Assembly (NCBI GenBank): GCA_023418095.1
Contig: JAEZDL010000177.1
Coordinates: 1 to 17,408 of the forward strand
DNA: 17,408 nucleotides
From: Bacteroidota bacterium
Lineage (GTDB): Bacteria > Bacteroidota > Bacteroidia > Flavobacteriales_F > PHOS-HE28
Direction: 5' to 3'
Positions 1 through 6,593 of this stretch are shown in pieces. The position numbers were made by a program, and so were the translations under genes. The notes under the pieces were generated by a model that saw only the letters and a program-made list of their open reading frames with translations, was not told where the DNA came from and did not search any database. The stretch's first letter is position 1. Each line of letters opens with the position of its first letter.

Positions 1-104
1 GCGATCATGTTCCCCTTGAGCCGCTGCAGGTCTTCGGTGCGATCGGTGAAGCGCACGGTGTTCACCGTATTCCCGAAGTCGAAAGGTGAGGTGGCACGTT
101 CCAT
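1..104 (-). CDS. ATP-binding protein (AAA / archaeal-type ATPase family), N-terminal 34 codons only
   Basis: The minus strand from the ATG at 104 reads MERATSPFDFGNTVNTVRF and continues TDRTEDLQRLKGNMI to the window edge. A proline-phenylalanine-x-phenylalanine-glycine start followed by F-x-D/N-R and a charged helix is the typical opening of the Bacteroidota ATP-binding proteins often annotated as AAA or archaeal-type ATPases, where the Walker A loop follows about 15-25 residues later. That loop lies outside the window, so the assignment rests on N-terminal resemblance alone. These proteins are usually about 370-400 residues and poorly characterised; several are suspected of roles in toxin-like or mobile functions. 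The start is supported by a Bacteroidota promoter about 30 bp upstream set inside an array of palindromes. Nothing in the window shows its substrate or partner. Confidence 0.65.
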   Translation of the reverse strand, partial: MERATSPFDFGNTVNTVRFTDRTEDLQRLKGNMI

Positions 105-105
105 C

Positions 106-138
106 TTGTACCAAAAGGTATTATACCATTCGGTACAA
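106..138. promoter_or_regulatory. Composite palindrome 1, probable operator
   Basis: TTGTACC, 4 nt, GGTATTATACC, 4 nt, GGTACAA. The whole 33 bp is symmetric about position 122 in all specified bases. It can be read as two overlapping 18-bp operators of form TTrTACC-N4-GGTAyAA centred 15 bp apart. It lies between the predicted -7 element and the ATG of the ATPase gene at 104, starting 2 bp upstream of that ATG. A dimeric or tetrameric repressor bound here would block transcription or initiation. The bound protein is unknown. Confidence 0.7.
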
Positions 139-167
139 ATATATTATACCTATTGGTATTATACCAA
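136..167 (-). promoter_or_regulatory. Bacteroidota-type promoter of the ATPase gene
   Basis: On the minus strand TATATTTG (143 down to 136) matches the Bacteroidota -7 consensus TAnnTTTG exactly. A TTG (167-165) lies 21 nt upstream, close to the usual spacing of the -33 element. A start site near 129 would give a leader of about 25 nt before the ATG at 104. Both promoter elements overlap or touch the flanking palindromes, which argues for repression or autoregulation. Confidence 0.6.
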
Positions 168-177
168 GTGGTATAAT
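143..177. promoter_or_regulatory. Composite palindrome 2, probable operator
   Basis: ATTATACC, 4 nt, GGTATTATACC, 4 nt, GGTATAAT, symmetric about position 160. It has the same architecture as the palindrome at 106-138 with slightly different outer arms, so the pair gives four TTATACC-N4-GGTATAA-like units with centre spacings of 15, 23 and 15 bp. It covers the -33 region and spacer of the predicted ATPase promoter. Confidence 0.7.
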
Positions 178-187
178 TTTCTTGGCT

Positions 188-373
188 GGCTCGATTCTCG
201 TTGCTGCATTCTCCGTGGTGCGCAACGGACAGATCGTGATCGGCAACACCATGAAAGTGACCCTAAGCTGTGATCACCGCGCCGTGGATGGCGCCACCGG
301 ATCGTAATTCCTGCAGACCTTCAAGAGCTACATGGAGGAGCCGGCGCTGATGTTGGGGGTGGGGGCGATCTGA
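188..373 (+). pseudogene. Remnant of dihydrolipoamide acyltransferase (E2) C-terminal catalytic domain
   Basis: The frame from 188 reads GSILVAAFSVVRNGQIVIG, then NTMKVTLSCDHRAVDGATGS, a TAA stop at 305-307, then FLQTFKSYMEEPALMLG to a TGA at 371-373. This is the C-terminal end of the E2 core of pyruvate or 2-oxoacid dehydrogenase, including the active-site motif HRxxDG (DHRAVDG). Known homologues carry a residue such as Gln where the TAA sits, so a CAA-to-TAA nonsense change is likely. The lipoyl and subunit-binding domains and most of the catalytic domain are absent: upstream sequence passes straight into the AT-rich palindrome region. It is a dead fragment, presumably of a duplicated or displaced copy; no intact E2 gene is in the window. 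Confidence 0.75.
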
Positions 374-556
374 TAATCCTTTCCTTGTCCATGCCGGATC
401 TGCGAAAGGGATAGAAGTGGAAAGCCCGCAAGCGAGGCTTTGCGAGTGCGGACTTGTAACGGATAGCCCGGTGACGCGCACTCCCGCAGAAATGCGGGAT
501 GGCGCGGCATTCGCCCAAAGCATTCCGATCGGGATATCAGCATTCGTGTAGCGGTT
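374..556. other. Non-coding, fold-prone intergenic stretch
   Basis: No convincing gene is seen between the E2 remnant and the palindrome core at 557. The stretch can form several short hairpins: ATCCTTTC (376-383) with GAAAGGGAT (404-412, one bulge), AAAGCC (421-426) with GGCTTT (436-441), and a perfect 7-bp stem at 482-499. Such clustered pairing fits a dispersed intergenic repeat or a degraded mobile sequence better than random spacer. Confidence 0.45.
482..499. repeat. Perfect 7-bp hairpin with GAAA tetraloop
   Basis: TCCCGCA, GAAA, TGCGGGA. The stem is perfect and the GAAA loop is a stabilising GNRA tetraloop when read on the plus strand. No T-tract follows, so it is not called a terminator. 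Confidence 0.55.
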
Positions 557-567
557 GGTATTATACC
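557..567. repeat. Isolated copy of the GGTATTATACC palindrome core
   Basis: The 11-bp core of both composite palindromes at 106-177 recurs here; with the preceding TT it is a 13-bp identity with 153-165. The outer arms are missing, so only the inner half-sites are kept. It lies 58 bp upstream of the recG start. It could be a weaker site for the same regulator or the far boundary of a rearranged segment. Confidence 0.5.
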
Positions 568-624
568 TGTACGATCTGTTGATCCATCATCTGCCGATCC
601 GCCGCGAAGTAATTTCCGGCCGCC

Positions 625-2745
625 TTGCCCGATATCCTTGATACTCCGATCGAATTCCTGAAGGGCGTTGGGCCTTTGCGGGCGGAATTGCTACGCAAGG
701 AACTGGCGATCCATACGTATCGCGATCTGCTCCAACACTTCCCGTTCCGTTACGTGGATCGAAGCGTCTTTCAGAAGATCAGCGATCTGAACGAAGAGAT
801 ACCGCAGGCGCAGTTGCGCGGAAAGCTGGGTGCGCTGCGCACAGTGGGTGAAAAGCGATCGGCAAGGCTTGTCGCTTCACTCACCGACCAGACCGGGTCG
901 GTGGAACTGGTGTGGTTCAAAGGCGCGCGCTGGCTGAAAGGTTCGTTGAAACCGGGTGAGGAATACATCCTCTTCGGCAAGCCGAACTTCTTCCATGGAC
1001 GAGTGAACTTCCCGCATCCGGAACTGGAGCTCGCTTCTCAATGGGAGCAAGGGTTCGAGGCGGCGCTTCAACCTGTTTACAGCACCACGGAAAAACTCAG
1101 CGCGAAAGGGTTGGGCAGCCGGCAGATCTGGAAGTTGCAGAAGGCGCTGCTCGCTCAGGTGATCGGGGGCCTGCCGGAAACGCTGAACCGCGCCATGATC
1201 GATCTCGCCGGGGGCATTTCGCGCGAAGAGGCTTTCCGCCAGATCCATGCGCCACAGGATCAGCGCAAGTTGGATGCAGCCATCAAGCGGCTGAAGTTCG
1301 ATGAGCTGTTCTACATCCAGCTTCAATTGCTGAAGCAGAAACAATTGCTGCAACGCGATCTGCGCGGGAGAGTGTTCGCCACCGTCGGAGAACACGTGAA
1401 CGATTTCTACAAGCATCATCTTCCGTTCGAGTTGACCGGCGCCCAGAAGCGTGTGGTGAAGGAGATCCGCAAGGACATGGCGACCGGCAGCCAGATGAAC
1501 CGTCTCGTTCAAGGCGATGTCGGCAGTGGGAAAACACTTGTGGGCCTGCTGAGCATGTTGATCGCGCTGGACAATGGAACGCAAAGCGCGCTGATGGCAC
1601 CGACGGAGATCCTCGCGCAACAACATTTCGCGAGCATAAGCCGAATGCTGAAGGATATGCCGGTGGTTGTGCGGCTCCTTACGGGTAGTACGAAGCCGGC
1701 CGAGCGCAAAAGCATTCTCACCGCGCTTCGGCTGGGGCAGATCCACATCCTGATCGGTACGCATGCACTGATCGAGGACAAGGTGATCTTCGAAAAACTC
1801 GGCCTGGTGGTGATCGATGAACAGCACCGTTTCGGTGTAGCGCAGCGCGCCCGTCTTTGGGCGAAGAGCGATATCCCGCCACACGTGCTGGTGATGACCG
1901 CCACTCCGATCCCGCGCACACTCGCAATGACGCTTTATGGTGATCTCGACACCAGTGTGATCGACGAACTTCCACCGGGAAGAAAACCGATCAAGACCGT
2001 ACATCGCTTCGATCACTCGCGCAATGCGGTCTTCGGTTTCATGGAGCAGGAGATCGCGAAAGGAAGGCAGATCTATGTGGTGTATCCGCTGATCGAAGAG
2101 AGCGAGAAAATGCAGGCGACATCACAAGCGGTTTTGAAGGATCTGATGGATGGCTTTGAAAGCATCACGCGCCGTTTTCCACTTCCAAACTATGCGGTGA
2201 GCATCGTTCACGGAAGGATGGATCAGGCGACGAAGGACTTCGAAATGGCGCGTTTCAAGAAAGGCGAGACGAACATCCTTGTCGCGACCACGGTGATCGA
2301 AGTGGGTGTGGATGTGCCGAACGCGAGTGTGATGGTGATCGAGAACGCGGAACGTTTCGGGCTTTCGCAACTGCATCAATTGCGCGGGCGTGTGGGCCGT
2401 GGCGCGGAACAAAGTTTCTGCATCCTCATGACCGGAGATAAGCTTGGCAACGATGCGCGGGCCCGGATCGAAACGATGGTGCGCACCAACGATGGGTTCG
2501 AGATCGCCGAAGTGGATCTGCGGTTGCGCGGTCCGGGCGATCTGATGGGTACGCAACAGAGCGGCATACCTGAACTGAAGATCGCCGATCTTGCGGAGGA
2601 TGCCGAACTGCTACAACTGGCGCGACAGGCTGCGATGCGCGTGCTCGATGCCGATCCGGAATTGAAGGATCCGATCAACGCCCCGATCGCGGGAACACTG
2701 AAGGAAAGGATGCGAGACAGGCCTTTGTGGGGCCGGATCAGTTAA
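625..2745 (+). CDS. recG: ATP-dependent DNA helicase RecG
   Basis: RecG remodels stalled replication forks and branch-migrates Holliday junctions and R-loops. The 706-residue length is normal. An N-terminal wedge/OB region (about residues 1-260) contains FLKGVGPLRAELL and the HFPFRYVDR segment typical of the family. The superfamily 2 helicase core follows: Walker A GDVGSGKT (297-304), the DEQH box IDEQHRFG (397-404), motif III MTATPIPRT (424-432) and motif VI HQLRGRVGRG (584-593). The C-terminal part carries the RecG segment DLRLRGPGDLMGTQQSG. The start is a TTG codon; homologues begin a few residues before FLKGVG, and no in-frame ATG gives a better fit. The stop overlaps the end of the opposite-strand YhhN-family gene by 4 bp. 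Identification is certain; only the start codon is open. Confidence 0.97.
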   Translation: MPDILDTPIEFLKGVGPLRAELLRKELAIHTYRDLLQHFPFRYVDRSVFQKISDLNEEIPQAQLRGKLGALRTVGEKRSARLVASLTDQTGSVELVWFKGARWLKGSLKPGEEYILFGKPNFFHGRVNFPHPELELASQWEQGFEAALQPVYSTTEKLSAKGLGSRQIWKLQKALLAQVIGGLPETLNRAMIDLAGGISREEAFRQIHAPQDQRKLDAAIKRLKFDELFYIQLQLLKQKQLLQRDLRGRVFATVGEHVNDFYKHHLPFELTGAQKRVVKEIRKDMATGSQMNRLVQGDVGSGKTLVGLLSMLIALDNGTQSALMAPTEILAQQHFASISRMLKDMPVVVRLLTGSTKPAERKSILTALRLGQIHILIGTHALIEDKVIFEKLGLVVIDEQHRFGVAQRARLWAKSDIPPHVLVMTATPIPRTLAMTLYGDLDTSVIDELPPGRKPIKTVHRFDHSRNAVFGFMEQEIAKGRQIYVVYPLIEESEKMQATSQAVLKDLMDGFESITRRFPLPNYAVSIVHGRMDQATKDFEMARFKKGETNILVATTVIEVGVDVPNASVMVIENAERFGLSQLHQLRGRVGRGAEQSFCILMTGDKLGNDARARIETMVRTNDGFEIAEVDLRLRGPGDLMGTQQSGIPELKIADLAEDAELLQLARQAAMRVLDADPELKDPINAPIAGTLKERMRDRPLWGRIS

Positions 2746-3473
2746 GTGCTCAGCATCGCCTTGCGGCGGATCTCCTCCGGATCCAGCACATGCAGAAGAC
2801 AACCGGCTGCGATCAGGTATTGCGCGATCGAATAGGTAAGCGTGATCGACCACCCGGCGTGTTCCAGCGGTAGCATGAAACGATTGGTGGCGAGAAAACT
2901 GAACGATGCGATGAAGAAGAACGAACCCAGCAACACCATGAGGAAGCTGCGCACGAACGTTTTGCCAAAACGCAAAGCGGCCGCGATGCCCATGCATGTC
3001 ACCAGCACGATGAAAACGATGATCGGGATCGAGATCCCGTCATCCAGGTACGGCATCAACCGTGATCCGAAAATGAAGGCGTAGCCGCCAAGGCCCAGCG
3101 CCACGATCGAAGGCACGGCCGGACTTCCACCGCCACTTATATCGGCCACGTTGTGTATGAAGGCCATGGTATAGCACAGAACCGCGAGCAGGTACGCGCC
3201 CAGGCCGATCAGGAAATTGAACTCATCAGCACGCTGGAACATCAGTGCGATATCGGCGATAAGTGAGAAGAAAAGGCCCGCCTGTATCAGAAGCGTGAAC
3301 CTGTCGCCCACGCGCCGGCTGTTGAAGAAGAACCAGCTCGAAAGAACGATCATCATCGCCGGCGCACAGATGTGGTTCAACAGGGGCAGGCCACGCATCT
3401 CACCTATGATCGTGCCTGCGGTGGCCAGCGCATAGGCCGCGCCGTTAACCACACTGTTCTTCTTCAGGTCCAT
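2742..3473 (-). CDS. YhhN family (lysoplasmalogenase-like) integral membrane protein
   Basis: A 243-residue protein made almost entirely of hydrophobic helices, about seven or eight by eye. Family-like segments are FSLIADIALMF, FLIGLGAYLLAVLCYTMAF and, near the C-terminus, TYSIAQYLIAAG, which correspond to the conserved blocks of YhhN/TMEM86 proteins. Characterised members of that family (human TMEM86B) hydrolyse the vinyl-ether bond of lysoplasmalogens; the role in bacteria lacking plasmalogens is unclear, so enzyme activity here is inference. The start at 3473 gives a short soluble N-terminus before the first helix. It ends tail-to-tail on recG with a 4-bp overlap and is divergent from pheT across only 66 bp, so the two probably share a promoter region. 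Confidence 0.8.
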   Translation of the reverse strand: MDLKKNSVVNGAAYALATAGTIIGEMRGLPLLNHICAPAMMIVLSSWFFFNSRRVGDRFTLLIQAGLFFSLIADIALMFQRADEFNFLIGLGAYLLAVLCYTMAFIHNVADISGGGSPAVPSIVALGLGGYAFIFGSRLMPYLDDGISIPIIVFIVLVTCMGIAAALRFGKTFVRSFLMVLLGSFFFIASFSFLATNRFMLPLEHAGWSITLTYSIAQYLIAAGCLLHVLDPEEIRRKAMLST

Positions 3474-3512
3474 TGGAGCGCGGCCAAATTAATCATGCTC
3501 CCACCGGCTTGG

Positions 3513-3520
3513 TATCTTCG
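3513..3520 (+). promoter_or_regulatory. Possible -7 element of pheT
   Basis: TATCTTCG matches TAnnTTTG at all but one position and lies 19 bp before the pheT ATG. No TTG is seen at the expected -33 spacing, so support is weak. Confidence 0.3.
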
Positions 3521-3522
3521 CC

Positions 3523-3537
3523 GATCTTCCGAAGATC
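3523..3537. repeat. Perfect 15-bp palindrome immediately before the pheT start
   Basis: GATCTTC, C, GAAGATC: 7-bp arms around one central base, ending 2 bp before the ATG at 3540. It occupies the place of a ribosome binding site. It may be an operator or simply a product of the region's GATC richness; with a one-base loop it cannot form its full stem in RNA. Confidence 0.45.
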
Positions 3538-3539
3538 AC

Positions 3540-5963
3540 ATGCGTATTTCCTGGAATTGGCTTCGCCGTTATATCGACACCGATCTCGATCCGCATAAGG
3601 CCGCTGAGATCCTCACCAGCACTGGCCTGGAGACCGAGAGCGTCGAGCTTTTCGAGCCGGTGAAAGGCATGTTGAAAGGAGTTATCGTAGGCGAAGTGCT
3701 GGAATGTGAAAAGCATCCCGATGCTGATCGGCTTCGCGTGTGCATGGTGGATCTTGGCAAGGATGATCCGGTGCAGATCGTTTGCGGTGCGCCGAATGTC
3801 GCGAAAGGGCAGAAGGTGCTGGTCGCCACCGTGGGCACCACGTTGAACATGAAGGACGGCTCGTCACTTACGATCAAGAAAAGCAAGATCCGTGGGCAGG
3901 AAAGCAATGGCATGATCTGCGCCGAGGATGAGCTCGGTCTTGGTGAAGGTCATGACGGGATCATGGTGCTGCCGCAGGATGCCGAGATCGGTGCTTCCGC
4001 TGAAACGCAACTCGGTCTGACCTCCGATCACGTTCTGGAGATCGGCCTTACGCCGAACCGCACCGATGCGATGGGCCATGTGGGAGTTGCGCGTGATCTG
4101 ATCGCCGCGCTGAACCACCGGAACGGATCGGCATTGAAGCTTAAGTTTCCCGATGTTTCGGCCTTTGCGCAGGATGGTGAAGGAAATGCGGTGAAGGTTG
4201 AAGTGAAGGATCCGATCGCATGTCCGCGTTATGCCGGTGTAACACTGGAAGGGATCAAGGTGGCTGCTTCGCCCGAATGGTTGCAGGAATTGCTGAAAGC
4301 GATCGGCCTGAAACCGATCAACAACGTGGTGGATGTCACCAATTTCGTTCAGCATGAATTGGGACAACCGTTGCATGCCTTCGATGCCGATCGGCTTGCG
4401 AATAATTCGATCGTGGTGCGAAAAGCCGCAAGTTCAGAGCCTTTCCGCACGCTTGATGGAAAGGATCGGAAGCTGGACGGCGCCGATCTGGTGATCGCCG
4501 ATGCGGAAAAGCCGGCGTGCATCGCGGGTGTGTTCGGCGGGGAGAACAGCGGTGTCATAGGGAACACGTCACGCGTTTTCCTTGAAAGCGCACTGTTCGA
4601 TCCGGGAAGCATTCGCGCAACGGCGAGGCGCCATGGGCTCAACACCGATGCATCGTTCCGGTTCGAGCGCGGCGTTGATCCGGAGATCACGGTCTATGCG
4701 CTGAAGCGTGCCGCGTTGCTGTTGAAGGAGGTCGCTGGAGCCAAGATCATTTCGCCGGTCACCGACATCAATTCCATCGATGGGAAATGGAAGGAGGTGA
4801 AGCTTCCCTTCGATCGGATCGAAAAGCTGACCGGCCTCTCGATCGTACCCAAGGAAGCGATGGGCATCCTTGCTTCACTCGACTTTCAGATCAAGGAAAA
4901 GGATGAACGATCGATCACCGTTCTTGTGCCGCCGTACCGCGTGGATGTGACGCGTCCTGCAGATGTGATCGAGGAGATCCTGCGCATCCACGGCTTCGAT
5001 CATGTGCCCTTGCCGGAACGATTGATGGTGCCTGCCGTTCCGCACGAGCAATTCAACATGGAAAGCCTGCGGCAACAACTTGGATCGCACCTTGCCGCGC
5101 GCGGCTTTCGTGAGATCATGACGCCTTCGCTCACCAGTGGTGTGAAAGGTTCCACGTTCACCGGTGATCTGGTTCGATTGAAGAATCCGCTGAGCACCGA
5201 ACTGGATGTGTTGCGGCCATCGATGCTTCCCGGAATGCTGCAGGCCATCGCGCACAACATCAACCGTCAGCACCGCGACCTGAAATTCTTCGAGCGTGGA
5301 AGGATCTATTTCCAGAAGGATGGTGCTTCGATCGAAATGGATCATCTCGCTATCGCGATCACCGGCGCTTTGGGACCCGATCGGTGGCGCAGTGAACGGC
5401 GCAAAGTGCAGTTGCATGACGCGAAGGAGGAACTTGAATCGATCTTGGAACGTCTGGGCCTACTCGATCGCACGGAATGGAATCCGATCGATGATCGGCA
5501 ACTGCACCACGGCCACCGGGTATTGGTGAAGGGTAATACGATCGCGACGATCGGCGAGGTTCCACCCGCGATGCTGAAACAATTTGACGTGAACCAGCCG
5601 GTCTTCTTCGCATCGATCGATGAACAGCTGCTGTTGCAACTTTGTGGTGAAGAGAAGATCGTGTTCAGGGAGATCGCGAAATTCCCATCGGTGCGGCGCG
5701 ACCTGAGCCTGTTGCTCGATGAGCGGATCCGGTTCGATCAATTGCGGAAGATCGCATTCGCTGCCGAGCGCAAGATCCTGCGCGAAGTTGACCTGTTCGA
5801 TGTGTACCAGGGCGAAAAACTGCCGAATGGGAAGAAGAGCTATGCCTTGAGCTTCATCCTACAGGACAGTGAACGTACGCTCACGGATGAGCAGGTGGAG
5901 AAAGCGATGGGGCGGATCAAGGGCATGATCGAAAAGGAGACCGGCGCGGAATTGCGCGCTTGA
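3540..5963 (+). CDS. pheT: Phenylalanine--tRNA ligase beta subunit
   Basis: PheT forms the alpha2-beta2 synthetase with PheS and charges tRNA-Phe. The 807 residues match the full bacterial beta chain. In order: an N-terminal segment MRISWNWLRRYIDTDL, the EMAP-like tRNA-binding OB fold (about 40-145, GEVLECEKHPDADRL and VCGAPNV), the B3/B4 editing region (about 225-385, with NNVVDVTNF and GQPLHAFDADRL), the B5 domain (about 410-485, ending PPYRVDVTRPADVIEEI), the catalytic-like core, and the C-terminal FDX-ACB anticodon-binding domain (about 710-807, FPSVRRDLSLL). The reading frame is open upstream to 3372, but homology begins at the ATG at 3540. pheS is not in the window. The stop directly abuts the end of the convergent pyrophosphatase gene. 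Confidence 0.97.
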   Translation: MRISWNWLRRYIDTDLDPHKAAEILTSTGLETESVELFEPVKGMLKGVIVGEVLECEKHPDADRLRVCMVDLGKDDPVQIVCGAPNVAKGQKVLVATVGTTLNMKDGSSLTIKKSKIRGQESNGMICAEDELGLGEGHDGIMVLPQDAEIGASAETQLGLTSDHVLEIGLTPNRTDAMGHVGVARDLIAALNHRNGSALKLKFPDVSAFAQDGEGNAVKVEVKDPIACPRYAGVTLEGIKVAASPEWLQELLKAIGLKPINNVVDVTNFVQHELGQPLHAFDADRLANNSIVVRKAASSEPFRTLDGKDRKLDGADLVIADAEKPACIAGVFGGENSGVIGNTSRVFLESALFDPGSIRATARRHGLNTDASFRFERGVDPEITVYALKRAALLLKEVAGAKIISPVTDINSIDGKWKEVKLPFDRIEKLTGLSIVPKEAMGILASLDFQIKEKDERSITVLVPPYRVDVTRPADVIEEILRIHGFDHVPLPERLMVPAVPHEQFNMESLRQQLGSHLAARGFREIMTPSLTSGVKGSTFTGDLVRLKNPLSTELDVLRPSMLPGMLQAIAHNINRQHRDLKFFERGRIYFQKDGASIEMDHLAIAITGALGPDRWRSERRKVQLHDAKEELESILERLGLLDRTEWNPIDDRQLHHGHRVLVKGNTIATIGEVPPAMLKQFDVNQPVFFASIDEQLLLQLCGEEKIVFREIAKFPSVRRDLSLLLDERIRFDQLRKIAFAAERKILREVDLFDVYQGEKLPNGKKSYALSFILQDSERTLTDEQVEKAMGRIKGMIEKETGAELRA

Positions 5964-6566
5964 TCACCGCACCTGCCAGCGCTTCACCGTGGCGATCGCA
6001 TCGGCGCGGCCTTTCACCGCAACGAGTTCCGCGCCATCCTCCGGATCGTAATTCAGCAACCACGTAACGAGAATGTCGCGCGCAGCCTGCGGCAATTCAT
6101 GGATGTCCTCCGCATCCACCGATCGCAATTGCGGATCGGTCGGGATGGCCACAAGTTTGTCGTCGCGCTCGCCGGCATCGAGCAGTGCAATGATGCCGAT
6201 CGGTTCCACTTCGAGCACTGTTCCGGTAGGCACCGATCCGCAGAGAACGAAAACATCCACGGCATCGCCATCGCCGCCTTCATCCTTGTTCATCTTCGTT
6301 CCGGGGATGAATCCATAGTTGGTCGGATACGGAAGGAACGCGATGCGGCGGGGCATGCCGTTGCGAAGGGAAACAGGGAATTCACCAGTGACAGGGTCGT
6401 ATTCGAATTTGTCGCTCGCACCTGCCGGTATCTCGATCACTGCGTTCAAATTCCCTGAGGCGGTGAACGCAGGAAGCTGCTCAAGATCGATCTGTTCTGG
6501 CATGGCACAACTGATCAGAACAGAAGCGATGAGAGTGAAAGAGATCGCAGCATTCCGTCCGATCAT
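5964..6566 (-). CDS. ppa: Inorganic pyrophosphatase (family I) with lipoprotein signal peptide
   Basis: Hydrolyses pyrophosphate to two phosphates. The family I core is clear: EIPAG (45-49), DKFEYDP (52-58), FLPYPTNYGFIPG (77-89), metal-binding DGDAVD (99-104; E. coli D65/D67/D70 in DGDPVD) and LLDAGERDDKL (128-138), which keeps the equivalents of E. coli D97, D102 and K104. Unlike the cytoplasmic enzyme it begins with a hydrophobic helix and lipobox LISC (Cys20), so it is predicted to be exported and lipid-anchored. The E. coli K142 position (HYK) appears to be NYD here, a possible change at a phosphate-binding lysine. It lies 27 bp downstream of the barrel-protein gene on the same strand and may be co-transcribed with it; it ends flush against pheT. 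Confidence 0.9.
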   Translation of the reverse strand: MIGRNAAISFTLIASVLISCAMPEQIDLEQLPAFTASGNLNAVIEIPAGASDKFEYDPVTGEFPVSLRNGMPRRIAFLPYPTNYGFIPGTKMNKDEGGDGDAVDVFVLCGSVPTGTVLEVEPIGIIALLDAGERDDKLVAIPTDPQLRSVDAEDIHELPQAARDILVTWLLNYDPEDGAELVAVKGRADAIATVKRWQVR

Positions 6567-6593
6567 TGCACAAAGATCGCAACGCGGCCGATG

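Noticed and set aside
106..177. CRISPR array or tandem repeat
   Set aside because: Spacings are too short (15-23 bp between unit centres), there are no spacers, and the units are symmetric operators over a promoter.
86..307. 73-codon plus-strand ORF covering the palindromes and the E2 fragment
   Set aside because: Its first half is AT-rich operator sequence and its second half is a truncated E2 end, so it is not a functional gene.
482..499. Rho-independent terminator
   Set aside because: A good stem but no T-tract on either side, and no gene on the plus strand that clearly ends here other than the E2 remnant.
1..624. Insertion sequence or transposase
   Set aside because: No transposase-like reading frame, terminal inverted repeat with target duplication, or integrase motif is visible; only the palindrome core recurs.
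877..2016. 379-codon minus-strand ORF inside recG
   Set aside because: Antisense shadow of a certain gene, His- and Arg-rich with no domain, typical of GC-rich complement frames.
3372..3539. N-terminal extension of pheT
   Set aside because: The extra 56 codons overlap the start of the divergent YhhN-family gene and have no PheT homology; the family starts at the ATG at 3540.
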